A stretch of DNA of 64,000 nucleotides, taken from contig QXCR01000002.1 of NCBI GenBank assembly GCA_004380135.1, forward strand, positions 868,001 through 932,000, in the 5' to 3' direction. This document shows, one piece after another, positions 42,801 to 53,555 of this stretch. The notes under the pieces are model-generated. The model was not told the DNA's origin and did no database searches. It saw only the letters and a program-made list of their open reading frames with translations. The position numbers were made by a program, and so were the translations under genes. This DNA comes from Stemphylium vesicarium (taxonomy: Eukaryota > Ascomycota > Dothideomycetes > Pleosporales > Pleosporaceae). Numbering within the stretch: the first letter of the stretch is position 1; every line of letters starts with the position of its first letter.

Positions 42801-45800
42801 TGAAGACCGCCGCCCCGTCAGCGAGCTTGCATCCACCGAAACACCCGAAGTTAAGCCGACACTGGCACGATTGACGCTCGAAATTACCATGCGGAACCAG
42901 GTCATCTACCTCAGTCCTCCTGTCGAATATGCACGTGCAAGCTGGCTAGAGCAACTGCAACAGTGGCTCGCCATCATCTGTACGCTCCAGAAGATCAAGG
43001 CTTCACGATACGAGATCCGACTTGAAGCCAGCAACGATTCCTCCGTCAGCCAGTTCTCGGATCTGCCAAGCCGATGCACAGAGTCCCTCATCGAAGTTTA
43101 CGGTGCCGTAGAAGGCAAGCTTCGCGACATCTCTTCCTACGTAGACGAGTGGCTCCAGTTCCAGTCTCTCTGGGACCTGCAGTCTGACCACGTATACGAC
43201 ATCCTTGGCGAGGATCTCTCAAGATGGCTCCAGCTTCTTCAAGAGATTCGCAAGACCCGCGCTACCTTTGACAACTCCGATATCAGCCGCCAGTTCGGCT
43301 ATGTCACGGTCGATTATGACCAAGTTCAGGTCAAGGTCAACGCCAAATACGATCAGTGGCAGCAGGAGATTCTTACCAAGTTCGCCAGCAGGCTCGGTCA
43401 GCGCATGAACGACGTCTACGTGCAGATCGAAAAGGCTCGCAAGGATCTTGAGATGCAGACACTTGAGGCATCTTCCACCGCCCAGGCGGTCTCATTCATC
43501 ACCACCGTTCAGCAGTGCAAGAGAAAGGTCATGGAATGGGAACCGGAGATCTCTACTTTTCGCCAGGGTCAAGCTACACTAGCCCGCCAGCGATACCAGT
43601 TCCCATCGGACTGGCTACAGATGGAACAGATCGACCATGAATGGCAGACGCTTAACGAAGTCTTAGAGAGGAAGAATAAGATTGCGAACGACCAAGCCGA
43701 CGCACTGCGAGCCAAGATCGGTGCCGAAGACAAGGTTGTTAGCCAGAAGATTATGAACATTACTGGAGAGTGGGCTGAGGAGAAGCCTGTGGCTGGTAAC
43801 CTTGCGCCAGCTGACGCTTCGGCTATCCTTGCCAAATTTGATTCGAAGCTTAGCCAGCTTCAGAACGAGTCCAGCAACATCTCCAAGGCCAAGGAAGCTC
43901 TCGGCCTACCACCATCTCCAGAGAATGCACTCGAGACTCTGCTTGAAGAAGTACAGGACTTCAAGTCCGTCTGGTCTGCGCTTGGCACGATCTGGGCCAG
44001 CATTGACGATCTCCGTGAGGTGCTGTGGACTAGCATCCAGCCTCGCAAGCTGCGGCAGAATCTTGACAACTTGCTCAAGATGACCAAGGATATGCCCAGT
44101 CGCATGCGACAATACCAGGCCTTCGAATACGTCCAGACTACCCTCAAGCAGCTGCTCAAGGAGAACGCGATCCTCGCAGAGTTGCGCTCTGACGCTGTCA
44201 AGGAACGCCATTGGGCTAGGATATTCAAGAACCTGAGACCACACAAGCGCTACTCCGCCATCTCCATGACTCTTGGCGATGTCTGGGACCTCAAGCTCGG
44301 CCCCAGCGAGAAGATCATTCGCGACGTCATAACCCAGGCGGCAGGTGAGATGGCACTGGAAGAGTTCTTGAAGCAGGTCCGCGAGACTTGGCAAAACTAC
44401 GCTTTGGAACTTGTCAACTACCAGAACAAGTGCCGTCTCATTAGGGGTTGGGACGACCTGTTCGCCAAGTGCAGTGAGAACCTTAACTCTCTCCAAGCTA
44501 TGCGACACTCGCCTTACTATAAGGAGTTTGAGGAAGAAGCGTCGTCCTGGGAAGATAAGCTGAACCGTGTTCACGTTCTTTTCGATGTCTGGATCGACGT
44601 CCAGCGTCAATGGGTTTACCTTGAGGGCGTATTCACCGGTAACGCTGATATCAAGCACTTGCTTCCTATGGAGTCGGCTCGTTTCCAGAACATCAACTCT
44701 GAGTTTTTGTCTGTCATGAAGAAGGTCTCGCGTCAGCCTTTTGTGCTTGAAGTCCTCAACATCTCTGGAGTACAAAAGTCCCTTGAGCGCCTCGCTGAGC
44801 TCCTGAACAAGATTCAAAAGGCCCTCGGAGAGTACCTTGAGCGTGAGCGTGTTTCGTTCCCTCGCTTCTATTTTGTCGGTGACGAAGATCTGCTGGAGAT
44901 CATCGGTAACAGCAACGACGTTCTGCGCATCGCTAAGCACTTGCGGAAGATGTTTGCTGGTATCTCTGGACTTATTACGGATGAAGATGGTGTCATTCAG
45001 GGCTTCACTTCCAAGGAGGGAGAAGAAGTCACACTTCGCAAGGAGATCTCGCTCGTCAAGACACCCAGGATCAACGAATGGCTAGGAGCTCTGGAAGCCA
45101 ACATGAAGACTACGCTTGCTGAGTTGACATTCGAAGCCTACGAGGAGTTCGCTCAGCTCGTCGAGCCGGACACGATGGATCCCGATGCTTTCATGGAGTA
45201 CATTGCCAAGTACCCGGCCCAAGTCGTTGTTCTAGGAACCCAGATCGCCTGGACCCACGCTGTTGAGAGTTCCCTCGCTGAAGAAGGAGCTACTCTGCCC
45301 AAGCTATACGAGAAGCAAGTCAACGTCCTGAAACTGCTTGCTACCGCTGTCCTGGGTGACCTTGAGCCCATCCAGCGTCGCAAGTGTGAGGATCTCATCA
45401 CCGAGTTTGTTCACCAGCGCGATGTCATCCACAAGTTGGAGAAGGTTGGTGCGCGCTCGCCAACACACCACATGTGGCTGCTCTGCATGCGATACGTCTA
45501 CGAGCCCGGCAATGATCTGCTGCAACGTCTGAGGATCAAGATGGCGAACGCTGTTTTGGACTACGGTTTCGAATACCTGGGTGTTGCTGATCGTCTCGTC
45601 CGCACGCCTCTTACCGATCGTTGTTTCCTCACTCTTACCCAAGCCCTTTGCCAGCGACTTGGTGGTTCTCCGTACGGTCCGGCCGGTACGGGTAAGACTG
45701 AGTCAGTCAAGGCTCTCGGTGTACAGCTTGGACGCTTCACTCTGGTCTTCTGCTGTGACGACACATTCGACTTCCAAGCTATGGGTCGTATCTTCCTCGG

Positions 45801-48800
45801 TATCTGCCAGGTCGGTGCTTGGGGTTGTTTCGACGAGTTCAACCGTCTTGAGGAGCGCATCCTGTCTGCCGTATCCCAGCAGATTCAGAACATCCAACTC
45901 GGTCTTAAGAAGGGTGCTGAAGACGAGAAGTCTCAGATCGAACTCATCGGTCGCCAGCTTAAGGTCAATGGCAACACTGGAGTCTTCATCACTATGAACC
46001 CTGGCTATGCGGGCCGATCGAACTTACCCGACAATCTCAAGAAGCTCTTCCGCAGCGTCGCCATGTCTAAGCCTGATAAGGAGCTCATTGCTGAAGTCAT
46101 GCTTTACTCTCAAGGTTTCTCCCAGGCCAAGGAGCTATCGAAGCAAATCGTACCGTTCTTCGATAGATGCTCGGCTGGTCTCTCCAAGCAAGCTCATTAT
46201 GACTTTGGTCTCCGTGCGCTGAAGAGTGTCCTCGTCAGCTCAGGTGGACTGAAGCGAGCTCGTATCGCTGCTCAGCAAGATTCCCAGACGCTGGACGAAG
46301 AGAGCATGGAGCCACAGATTATCATCCAGAGTCTGCGCGAGACCATGGCGCCCAAGCTTATCCGATCTGATGTCGAGCTTATGATGGCCATCCAGGAGGA
46401 GTCCTTCCCTGGTGTCCAATACATCCCTGCTCCTCTTGATAAACTGTCTGAAGCGATCCACAAGTGCGCTGCAGAGTCAAAGCTCGTTGTCAGCGACTCG
46501 TGGATGACGAAGATTATTCAGTTGTACCAAATTCAGAAGCTGCACCATGGTGTTATGATGGTTGGTTCTTCTGGATCCGGAAAGTCTGCGGCGTGGAGGA
46601 CGCTTCTCTCCGCTCTGCAAGCTGTTGAGGGTGTTGAAGGCGTTTGTCACGTTATCGATCCCAAGGTCATGTCCAAGGAGCAGCTTTATGGAACACTCGA
46701 CAGCACCACGCGCGAGTGGACCGATGGTCTTTTCACAAGCATCCTCCGTAAGATTGTCGATAACCTCCGTGGTGAGGACAGCAAGCGCCACTGGATCGTT
46801 TTCGACGGCGATGTCGACCCCGAATGGGTTGAGAACTTGAACTCTGTGCTCGACGACAACAAGCTTCTCACACTCCCGAACGGAGAGCGTCTCAACCTAC
46901 CGTCCAACGTTCGTATCATGTTTGAAGTCGAGACACTCAAGTACGCGACGCTTGCCACCGTCTCTCGCTGCGGTATGGTCTGGTTCAGCGATGATACTGT
47001 CGAAGTCGATATGATGATCAAGAACTACATTGAACATCTCAAGACTGTACCGTTCGAGGATATCGAAGACGACTCCGTTGCTCCTGGCCAGATGTCTCAG
47101 AAGACACTTACGACACAGGGTCTTATCGCCGACTTCCTGCACATCAAGCTTACCCAGGATCGCTTCATCGAGAAGGCCCTCAGTATGGCGAGGAAGTTCA
47201 AGCACATCATGGAGTACACCGACATTCGTGCGCTCAACACACTCTTCTCATTGCTCAACAAGGCGTGTCGCAATGTTCTAGAGTATAATGTACAGCACCC
47301 AGACTTCTCCCTCGAAGACGACAAGATGGAGACGTACCTTGCCAAGAAGCTGCTCGTTGCTCTTGTGTGGGCGTTGGTTGGTGACTGTCCTCTCTCAGAG
47401 CGCAAGCAATTCGGTGACCTCATTGCTGGTCTTACCGATGTCGAGCTTCCTACTCTTAACGAGTCTACTTCGCTCATCGACTACGATGTCAAGCCTGACA
47501 GGCCCGAGTGGGACACTTGGCAGAGTCAGGTACCCAACGTTGAAGTCAACACTCACTCTGTCACTCAGACTGACGTTGTCATTCCCACCCTCGATACGGT
47601 CCGCCATGAAGATGTTTTGTACTCTTGGCTCGCCGAACACAAGCCTCTGCTGCTTTGTGGTCCTCCGGGTTCCGGAAAGACCATGACTTTGTTCAGCGCA
47701 CTTCGAAAGCTGCCAAACATGCAGGTCGTTGGTCTCAACTTTTCCAGCGCTACTACGCCGGATCTGCTCATCAAGACTTTCGAGCAGTACTGCGAGTACA
47801 AGAAGACCCTCAATGGTGTCCAGCTTACTCCTACTCAGGTTGGTCGCTGGCTCGTTATCTTCTGCGACGAGATCAACTTGCCTGCGCCAGACAAGTATGG
47901 TACTCAGCGTGCCATCTCTTTCCTACGACAGCTTGTTGAGCACAATGGTTTCTGGAGGACCTCTGACAAGACATGGGTTACGCTTGACCGTATCCAATTT
48001 GTTGGTGCTTGTAATCCCCCAACGGACGCTGGACGTACACCCATGGGCCTCCGTTTCTTGCGTCACGCCCCGCTCATCATGGTCGATTACCCTGGAGAGC
48101 AGTCGCTTCTTCAAATTTACGGCACTTTCAACACTGCGGTGCTCAAGATCATTCCGACGTTACGTGGTTACGCGGATGCTCTCACCAGGGCCATGGTGCA
48201 ACTTTACGCAGAATCGCAGAAGCGCTTCACCCCTGATATCCAGCCGCATTACGTCTACTCCCCTCGTGAGCTTACTCGTTGGGTACGAGGTATCTATGAG
48301 GCTCTTCGACCACTTGAAAGTCTACCTGTTGAGGGGCTTGTCAGGATTTGGGCGCACGAGGCGCTTCGCTTATTCCAGGATCGACTTATCGCTGAAGAGG
48401 AGAGGCAATGGACGGAAGAATGTGTCCACCGCATTGCAGCTGAGCACTTCCCGACTATCGACGAGGAGAAGGCTCTCGGCGGACCCATTCTGTTCTCCAA
48501 TTGGCTTTCCAAGAACTACGTACCGGTTGAGCGTGAACAGCTCCGAGAGTTCGTCAAGGCCCGTCTTCGGACCTTCTGCGAGGAAGAGGTTGACGTTCCT
48601 CTCATTCTTTTCAACGATGTGCTCGAGCATGTTCTTCGCATCGATCGTGTTTTCCGCCAGCCACAAGGTCATCTTATCCTTATTGGTGTCAGTGGATCTG
48701 GAAAGACAACCTTGTCGCGCTTTGTTGCTTGGATGAACGGTCTGAGCGTCTACCAGATCAAGGTTCACGGCAAGTACTCTGGCGAAGACTTTGACGAGGA

Positions 48801-51800
48801 CTTGCGTACTGTGCTTCGTCGCTGCGGTTGCAAGGGTGAGAAGATTTGTTTCATCATGGACGAAGCCAACGTTCTTGACTCTGGTTTCCTCGAGCGCATG
48901 AACACGCTTCTTGCCAACGCAGAGGTCCCTGGTTTGTTCGAGGGTGACGAGTACGCCTCCTTGCTTACCGCCATCAAGGAAGGCGCTCAGCGTCAAGGTA
49001 TCATTCTCGACTCCCAGGAGGAACTGTACAAGTGGTTCACCGAACAGATTGTCAAAAACCTCCACGTTGTGTTTACGATGAACCCGCCAGAGGAGGGACT
49101 GTCATCCAAGGCTGCGACCAGTCCTGCGCTTTTCAACCGTTGCGTGCTCAACTGGTTCGGAGACTGGTCCGATCAAGCTCTATACCAAGTCAGCTCCGAG
49201 CTTACCCAGTCTGTCGACTTGGACCGCTCCAACTACGTCGCACCTGACAGTATTCCGGTCGCCTACCGTGGGCTTACTCTGCCGCCCTCTCACCGTGAGA
49301 GTGTGGTCAATGCCATGGTTGCGGTACATCACTCCCTTCGAAGCAAGAACGCCAAGCTGGCGAAGACGCAGAATCGTAAGATGTACCTTACGCCACGCCA
49401 CTTCCTGGACTTCGTTGCACAATACGTCAAGTTGTACAACGAGAAGCGTGAGGATCTGGAAGAACAACAACGCCATCTCAACGTCGGTCTCGAGAAGCTC
49501 CGTGAGACATTCGACAAGGTCAAAGAACTACGAGCAAGCCTTGCCCAGAAGCAGACGCAGCTTACGAAGAAGGATGCTGAAGCCAACGAGAAGCTGCAGC
49601 GCATGATTGCGGACCAAAATGAGGCAGAACAGAAGAAGGCGGGATCAATCAAGATGCAGGCCAGACTTGCCAAGGACAAGGAGGAGATTCAGAAGCGACA
49701 AGAGGTGGTTAACAATGATTTGGCGGCTGCCGAGCCTGCTGTTTTGGAGGCACAGAAGAGTGTGTCGAACATCAAGCGACAACATCTTACCGAAGTCCGA
49801 TCTATGCAGAATCCTCCCGCTGGTGTCAAGCTTGCGCTTGAGGCTGTCTGCACCATTCTCGGTCATAAACCTGACAGCTGGAAGACCATTGTTTCTATTG
49901 TCAGACGCGACGACTTTATTGCTAGTATCGTGCAATTCGACAACGAGAGGCAGATGACTGCCGCGCACCGGAGGAAGATGCAGAACGAGTACCTCTCCAA
50001 GGAGGACTTCACATTCGAGAAGGTCAACCGCGCTTCCAAGGCTTGCGGTCCTCTTGTTCAATGGGTGTCTGCCCAGGTCACCTACTCCGACATTCTCGAC
50101 CGCGTTGGACCCCTGCGCGCTGAAGTCGACAACCTCCAGGTCGAGCTGCAAAAGACGGAAGAAGGTGCTAAGGAGACCCAGGTTCTCATCCAGAACCTTG
50201 AGGAGAGTATTGGTCGATACAAGACTGAATACGCTGCCTTGATCAGCGAGACTCAAGCCATCAAGACGGAAATGTCAACTGTCCAGTTCAAGGTCGACCG
50301 CAGTGTTCGACTACTTGACAGCTTGTCTTCAGAACGTACTCGTTGGGAGGAGAGCAGCAAGTCATTCGATTCTCAGATCGATACAATTGTTGGCGACGTC
50401 TTGGTTGCTGCAGCTTTCATCGCGTATGCTGGGTACTACGATCAACAGTACCGAAAGGCGCTTATGGAGGATTGGTACGACCATCTCAAGCACTCTGGCA
50501 TCAGCTTCAAGCCAACCAACCCATTCACGGAGTACCTATCCACGGCTGATGACCGCTTGAACTGGCAACACAACGGTCTGCCTGTTGATGACCTTTGCAC
50601 CGAGAACGCCATCATCCTCCAAAGGTTCAACCGTTACCCGCTTATCATTGATCCGTCTGGCAGGACTACGGAGTTCTTGCAGAACGAATGCAAGGACCGC
50701 CGCCTTACGGTCACCAGCTTCTTAGATGACTCGTTCACGAAGCAGCTTGAGAGTTCTCTGCGTTTCGGTAACCCAATCTTGATCCAGGATGCCGAACATC
50801 TCGACCCTATCCTCAACCACGTGCTCAACAAGGAGTATCAGAAGACTGGAGGACGTGTCCTCATCCAACTTGGCAAGCAAGAGATTGACTTTTCGCCGTC
50901 CTTCCGCTTGTACCTGTCCACGCGTGATCCTTCGGCCAACTTTGCTCCCGATATCTGCAGTCGTACCACATTCGTCAACTTCACGGTTACCCAGAGCAGC
51001 TTGCAGACCCAGACGCTCAACGAGGTTCTCAAGTCTGAGAGGCCTGATGTCGATGAGCGACGATCCAACCTCATCAAGATGCAAGGAGAATTCGCCGTCC
51101 ATCTCCGCCAACTCGAGAAGCGCTTGCTCCAAGCCCTTAACGAGTCGCGCGGTAACATTCTTGACGATGACCGCGTTATTGAGACACTTGAGACGCTCAA
51201 GAAGGAAGCCAAGGACATCTCTGACAAGGTCTCTGAGACTGCAGGTGTTATGACGGAAGTCGAGAACATTACCAAGGAGTACACTGTTGTTGCTCGTTCA
51301 TGCTCGGCCATCTTTGCCGTCCTGGAGCAACTTCATCACCTCAATCACTTCTATCAGTTCTCGCTACAGTACTTTACGCAAATCTTCGAGACGGTGCTGC
51401 GCAAGGTGCGCAACGGCTCGATCACTGGCCATGCTGCCCGTATTGAGCAGATTGTCACAGAGCTTTTCGTTGATGCGTACCGTCGCACGTCGCTGTCCTT
51501 GCTCCAGAAGGACCGTATCACTTTTGCTATGCTTCTCGTGCAAGCAGCGCCATACAAGATGGACAAGACGCACATCGATCAGATCCTCGACCCTGATGTC
51601 GTGGGCATCGATGTGTCAACCGAGACAGACCGCAAGGAAGAAGCCATGGAGCGTGCAAGCAAGATTCCAATGTTCAAGGAAGCTCTCGAAAACATTGACG
51701 ACAGCGCCTGGGACGCTTTCCTCAACGAGGAGATGGGTGAGCGACATGTACCGCAGGCCTGGCCGGACGATCTTGGCAACTTTGACAAGCTTCTGCGAGC

Positions 51801-52914
51801 CCTCATCCTGGTCAAGCTGTTCCGTGTGGACCGCTTTGTCCCCGCTGTCGAGCGCTTTGTTACTGAAGTGTTCGGCAAGGGCATTCTGGATGCTAGTGGT
51901 GATCTAGGCGACATTGTCAAGCAAGTAAACGCGGTCACCCCAGTGGCTCTCAGCTCCAGCCCTGGTTTTGATGCCAGTTACAAGGTCGACAACCTTGTCG
52001 AGAGAGAGCAAGTCAGCTGTTCCAACATTGCAATGGGTTCCAACGAAGGTGCCGCATCAGCAGACAAGGCCATTGCCAACGCCGCTACCACTGGTAACTG
52101 GGTTCTTGTCAAGAACGTACATCTCGCACCTCAATGGCTGCAATCTCTCGAGAAGCGACTCGAAGCGCTCAAGCCCAACCCTGACTTCCGTCTCTTCCTT
52201 TCCATGGAGTCCAGCCCGAAGATTCCCGTCAATCTGCTTCGCGCCTCTCGTGTCCTGTCATACGAGCAACCTGCCGGTGTCCGCGCCAACATGAAGGATT
52301 CACTGTCCTCGCTGGCAGAGAAGGCCATCAAACCACCCGTGGAGAAGGCTCGCGTCTATCTCCTCTTATCCTTCCTGCACGCAGTCATCCAAGAGCGTCT
52401 ACGATACGCGCCCACATTGGGATGGAAGGGCTTCTGGGAGTTCAACGACAGCGACTACGAGTGCTGCAGCTTCATCATCGACACCTGGATCGACACCATC
52501 GCCCAAGGCCGTTCCAACATCGCGCCCGCCAAGATCCCATGGGAGATGCTACGCACCCTCATCACCGAGATGTACGGCGGCAAAATCGACGACGCAGAAG
52601 ACTGGCGCATTCTCGCCTCGCTCGTCGACGCCTGCATGACTCCCGCGGCTTTTGAAGACAACTTCCTCATCGTTAAAGCTACCGAGCATAGCGAGGGGCT
52701 GGAGCTGCCAACTTCGACTAGCTGGAAGGATTTCATGGGCTGGGTTAATGATTTGCCCGAGCGCGAACCTCCGACTTACCTCGGTTTGCCGGCGAATGCG
52801 GAGAAGTTGCTGCTTGTGGGGCAGGCGAATGATATGGTTGGGGGGCTGAAGAGGGTGGTGGAGATGTTGGATGAGGGGGAGCAGATTATGGCGGAGGCGG
52901 AGACTGAGTCTTAG
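39844..52914 (+). CDS. DYN1: Cytoplasmic dynein heavy chain
   Basis: One uninterrupted exon of 4356 codons. Tail residues 1-1300 handle dimerisation and binding of intermediate and light-intermediate chains; the linker follows. The AAA+ motor ring has P-loops at residues 1945 (GPAGTGKTE, AAA1), 2241 (GSSGSGKSA, AAA2), 2606 (GPPGSGKT, AAA3) and 2948 (GVSGSGKTT, AAA4). Walker B-type segments include CFDEFNRLEERIL, FCDEINLPAPDKYG and IMDEANVLD. The antiparallel coiled-coil stalk (from about 3200) carries the microtubule-binding domain (NPPAGVKLALEAVC, CGPLVQWV). AAA5, AAA6 and the C-terminal domain follow. It moves cargo and nuclei toward microtubule minus ends. Length and all four nucleotide sites agree with active fungal heavy chains (nudA in Aspergillus). 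The intronless structure is unusual for so long a fungal gene. Confidence 0.98.
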   Translation: MEGPLNPGAPNGSIRTPSPSPPSIDPQIIVDHLEKVLDVSLGASEKDLYAAGSLLSAAKLQDTLQRCARFASEGQSALYVVKDRTDEARIDGMDGANGRCPSETEAASHRLTQVAGVTQRFTYTLSSEITASPTCAAFVVISKRPIPIDPAIPLSQQVLIQTLPGFILSNNASSPDGTPYEFLRSLIQSAVEPYFDTYTKSQRDLAGKYSKGDNDARTGISATRKKIAELAVSLGNLEQNVEIPELLLPLHPLIQSALDDASQRGVKPSPELIPSAIVQDSSFLNGLQATVNGWIKSIQTITKTSRDVSTGTAAQEINFWISMESRLQDIETQLGSPGVRLTLDVLKNAKRFQATVSFSADTGLKESTDLVQKYNQLMREFPLDQLLSSTSLQAVQEAIQSIFSHMNKKLRICPYPVRRALPLVEAISGDLDKQLHNLLHGKTLMHMDYPEFQAIMAVAESIWRTWEENVKEFTNVAREVTRRRNEKFIPIKIAARHKETEERIRYITTFRKNHEQLQRTIVNVLGSQSSLSDSAPAKEAVIIEEIGDVDAVKEVKEAYDVLKDVDVLDVSPEGTRLFEQAEQKYNERTSRVENSIIARLRDRLGTAKTASEMFRVFSKFNPLFVRPKIRGAISEYQTQLIENVKQDILALHERFKRQYGNSEAHAMAQLRDFPPVSGAVIWARQIETQLETYMGKVEDILGKDWALHAEGQKLQAESSMFKKKLDTRPIFESWLQEVARRKLSISGRLFLVSRNRAAGNILELNVNFDAQVIALFKEVRNLTWRGYQVPHGINNISKEAKRVYPYAVSLMESVRTYTQTVRSISEMGGVALLLNNYVNDVQALVGKGVPLKWESFVHAYDLHVRQSGFPVGGGSVRSESKHVQFVRDFAAATSLLQLKVVTLVNINAAVEKALNDLETCPYTKDAFQQNLETIQKSIDQLNLENYANLASWVSDMNARIESILLVRLSRAIALWIEVFNNVDEENEDRRPVSELASTETPEVKPTLARLTLEITMRNQVIYLSPPVEYARASWLEQLQQWLAIICTLQKIKASRYEIRLEASNDSSVSQFSDLPSRCTESLIEVYGAVEGKLRDISSYVDEWLQFQSLWDLQSDHVYDILGEDLSRWLQLLQEIRKTRATFDNSDISRQFGYVTVDYDQVQVKVNAKYDQWQQEILTKFASRLGQRMNDVYVQIEKARKDLEMQTLEASSTAQAVSFITTVQQCKRKVMEWEPEISTFRQGQATLARQRYQFPSDWLQMEQIDHEWQTLNEVLERKNKIANDQADALRAKIGAEDKVVSQKIMNITGEWAEEKPVAGNLAPADASAILAKFDSKLSQLQNESSNISKAKEALGLPPSPENALETLLEEVQDFKSVWSALGTIWASIDDLREVLWTSIQPRKLRQNLDNLLKMTKDMPSRMRQYQAFEYVQTTLKQLLKENAILAELRSDAVKERHWARIFKNLRPHKRYSAISMTLGDVWDLKLGPSEKIIRDVITQAAGEMALEEFLKQVRETWQNYALELVNYQNKCRLIRGWDDLFAKCSENLNSLQAMRHSPYYKEFEEEASSWEDKLNRVHVLFDVWIDVQRQWVYLEGVFTGNADIKHLLPMESARFQNINSEFLSVMKKVSRQPFVLEVLNISGVQKSLERLAELLNKIQKALGEYLERERVSFPRFYFVGDEDLLEIIGNSNDVLRIAKHLRKMFAGISGLITDEDGVIQGFTSKEGEEVTLRKEISLVKTPRINEWLGALEANMKTTLAELTFEAYEEFAQLVEPDTMDPDAFMEYIAKYPAQVVVLGTQIAWTHAVESSLAEEGATLPKLYEKQVNVLKLLATAVLGDLEPIQRRKCEDLITEFVHQRDVIHKLEKVGARSPTHHMWLLCMRYVYEPGNDLLQRLRIKMANAVLDYGFEYLGVADRLVRTPLTDRCFLTLTQALCQRLGGSPYGPAGTGKTESVKALGVQLGRFTLVFCCDDTFDFQAMGRIFLGICQVGAWGCFDEFNRLEERILSAVSQQIQNIQLGLKKGAEDEKSQIELIGRQLKVNGNTGVFITMNPGYAGRSNLPDNLKKLFRSVAMSKPDKELIAEVMLYSQGFSQAKELSKQIVPFFDRCSAGLSKQAHYDFGLRALKSVLVSSGGLKRARIAAQQDSQTLDEESMEPQIIIQSLRETMAPKLIRSDVELMMAIQEESFPGVQYIPAPLDKLSEAIHKCAAESKLVVSDSWMTKIIQLYQIQKLHHGVMMVGSSGSGKSAAWRTLLSALQAVEGVEGVCHVIDPKVMSKEQLYGTLDSTTREWTDGLFTSILRKIVDNLRGEDSKRHWIVFDGDVDPEWVENLNSVLDDNKLLTLPNGERLNLPSNVRIMFEVETLKYATLATVSRCGMVWFSDDTVEVDMMIKNYIEHLKTVPFEDIEDDSVAPGQMSQKTLTTQGLIADFLHIKLTQDRFIEKALSMARKFKHIMEYTDIRALNTLFSLLNKACRNVLEYNVQHPDFSLEDDKMETYLAKKLLVALVWALVGDCPLSERKQFGDLIAGLTDVELPTLNESTSLIDYDVKPDRPEWDTWQSQVPNVEVNTHSVTQTDVVIPTLDTVRHEDVLYSWLAEHKPLLLCGPPGSGKTMTLFSALRKLPNMQVVGLNFSSATTPDLLIKTFEQYCEYKKTLNGVQLTPTQVGRWLVIFCDEINLPAPDKYGTQRAISFLRQLVEHNGFWRTSDKTWVTLDRIQFVGACNPPTDAGRTPMGLRFLRHAPLIMVDYPGEQSLLQIYGTFNTAVLKIIPTLRGYADALTRAMVQLYAESQKRFTPDIQPHYVYSPRELTRWVRGIYEALRPLESLPVEGLVRIWAHEALRLFQDRLIAEEERQWTEECVHRIAAEHFPTIDEEKALGGPILFSNWLSKNYVPVEREQLREFVKARLRTFCEEEVDVPLILFNDVLEHVLRIDRVFRQPQGHLILIGVSGSGKTTLSRFVAWMNGLSVYQIKVHGKYSGEDFDEDLRTVLRRCGCKGEKICFIMDEANVLDSGFLERMNTLLANAEVPGLFEGDEYASLLTAIKEGAQRQGIILDSQEELYKWFTEQIVKNLHVVFTMNPPEEGLSSKAATSPALFNRCVLNWFGDWSDQALYQVSSELTQSVDLDRSNYVAPDSIPVAYRGLTLPPSHRESVVNAMVAVHHSLRSKNAKLAKTQNRKMYLTPRHFLDFVAQYVKLYNEKREDLEEQQRHLNVGLEKLRETFDKVKELRASLAQKQTQLTKKDAEANEKLQRMIADQNEAEQKKAGSIKMQARLAKDKEEIQKRQEVVNNDLAAAEPAVLEAQKSVSNIKRQHLTEVRSMQNPPAGVKLALEAVCTILGHKPDSWKTIVSIVRRDDFIASIVQFDNERQMTAAHRRKMQNEYLSKEDFTFEKVNRASKACGPLVQWVSAQVTYSDILDRVGPLRAEVDNLQVELQKTEEGAKETQVLIQNLEESIGRYKTEYAALISETQAIKTEMSTVQFKVDRSVRLLDSLSSERTRWEESSKSFDSQIDTIVGDVLVAAAFIAYAGYYDQQYRKALMEDWYDHLKHSGISFKPTNPFTEYLSTADDRLNWQHNGLPVDDLCTENAIILQRFNRYPLIIDPSGRTTEFLQNECKDRRLTVTSFLDDSFTKQLESSLRFGNPILIQDAEHLDPILNHVLNKEYQKTGGRVLIQLGKQEIDFSPSFRLYLSTRDPSANFAPDICSRTTFVNFTVTQSSLQTQTLNEVLKSERPDVDERRSNLIKMQGEFAVHLRQLEKRLLQALNESRGNILDDDRVIETLETLKKEAKDISDKVSETAGVMTEVENITKEYTVVARSCSAIFAVLEQLHHLNHFYQFSLQYFTQIFETVLRKVRNGSITGHAARIEQIVTELFVDAYRRTSLSLLQKDRITFAMLLVQAAPYKMDKTHIDQILDPDVVGIDVSTETDRKEEAMERASKIPMFKEALENIDDSAWDAFLNEEMGERHVPQAWPDDLGNFDKLLRALILVKLFRVDRFVPAVERFVTEVFGKGILDASGDLGDIVKQVNAVTPVALSSSPGFDASYKVDNLVEREQVSCSNIAMGSNEGAASADKAIANAATTGNWVLVKNVHLAPQWLQSLEKRLEALKPNPDFRLFLSMESSPKIPVNLLRASRVLSYEQPAGVRANMKDSLSSLAEKAIKPPVEKARVYLLLSFLHAVIQERLRYAPTLGWKGFWEFNDSDYECCSFIIDTWIDTIAQGRSNIAPAKIPWEMLRTLITEMYGGKIDDAEDWRILASLVDACMTPAAFEDNFLIVKATEHSEGLELPTSTSWKDFMGWVNDLPEREPPTYLGLPANAEKLLLVGQANDMVGGLKRVVEMLDEGEQIMAEAETES

Positions 52915-53555
52915 GTCTGAGGGGTTTGAGGATTGAAGTGGGTGGTTATTTGTTTTAACTTTCGAAGGGGGAAGAGTCTCTTTTACTGGGGAGAACTAGA
53001 GTGTGGAATTGGCGTTTTGCAAGGAGTATGACTGGAACGGGATGTTTTTGTTTGTTTTTTCTTCCTGGTAGGGTGCTCATGCCCCCGTATACCCAGATAT
53101 AGATTTTTCTTTCTCGTAGTCTGCGTGGATGGAAATGTACATGTATCTGGTATCCAATTCTTCCCAGCCCGCCGTACTCACAGCACACACTCAATGCGTC
53201 TTCGAACCGTGCTTACCACTCTCAGCACTATCACGCGACGCGAATCGTCAGCCGTACCATCAACTGCCGAATCAGACATCAGTTTAGCACGCAGGCAGGC
53301 CAAACGCAAACGAAGATATAGCACTAACGCAGAGCTTAGTCATGCTGCGAGGCACCACAGTCTGGTTTGATTTGTCTCACAGAATGAAACCTACAACACG
53401 CAGTGACTGGGACCTTGAAGTCGCAGCGCCCGCGGACAAGGACGGTACTTCTATCCATCTTTCTGTTGCGTGGGCGTTTAGGCGCACTTTCCATTCCCCC
53501 CCCCAGCACACCAGACTCTTAGCCTCCGTCTCTTCACCTTACCCTACTCGTGGCA
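52915..53555. other. Intergenic, nothing recognised
   Basis: Dynein 3' flank followed by short frames without support. Confidence 0.5.

Noticed and set aside
43906..44940. 344-codon minus-strand frame inside the dynein gene
   Set aside because: Antisense shadow of a codon-biased exon; many such frames occur along the dynein gene and none shows a domain.
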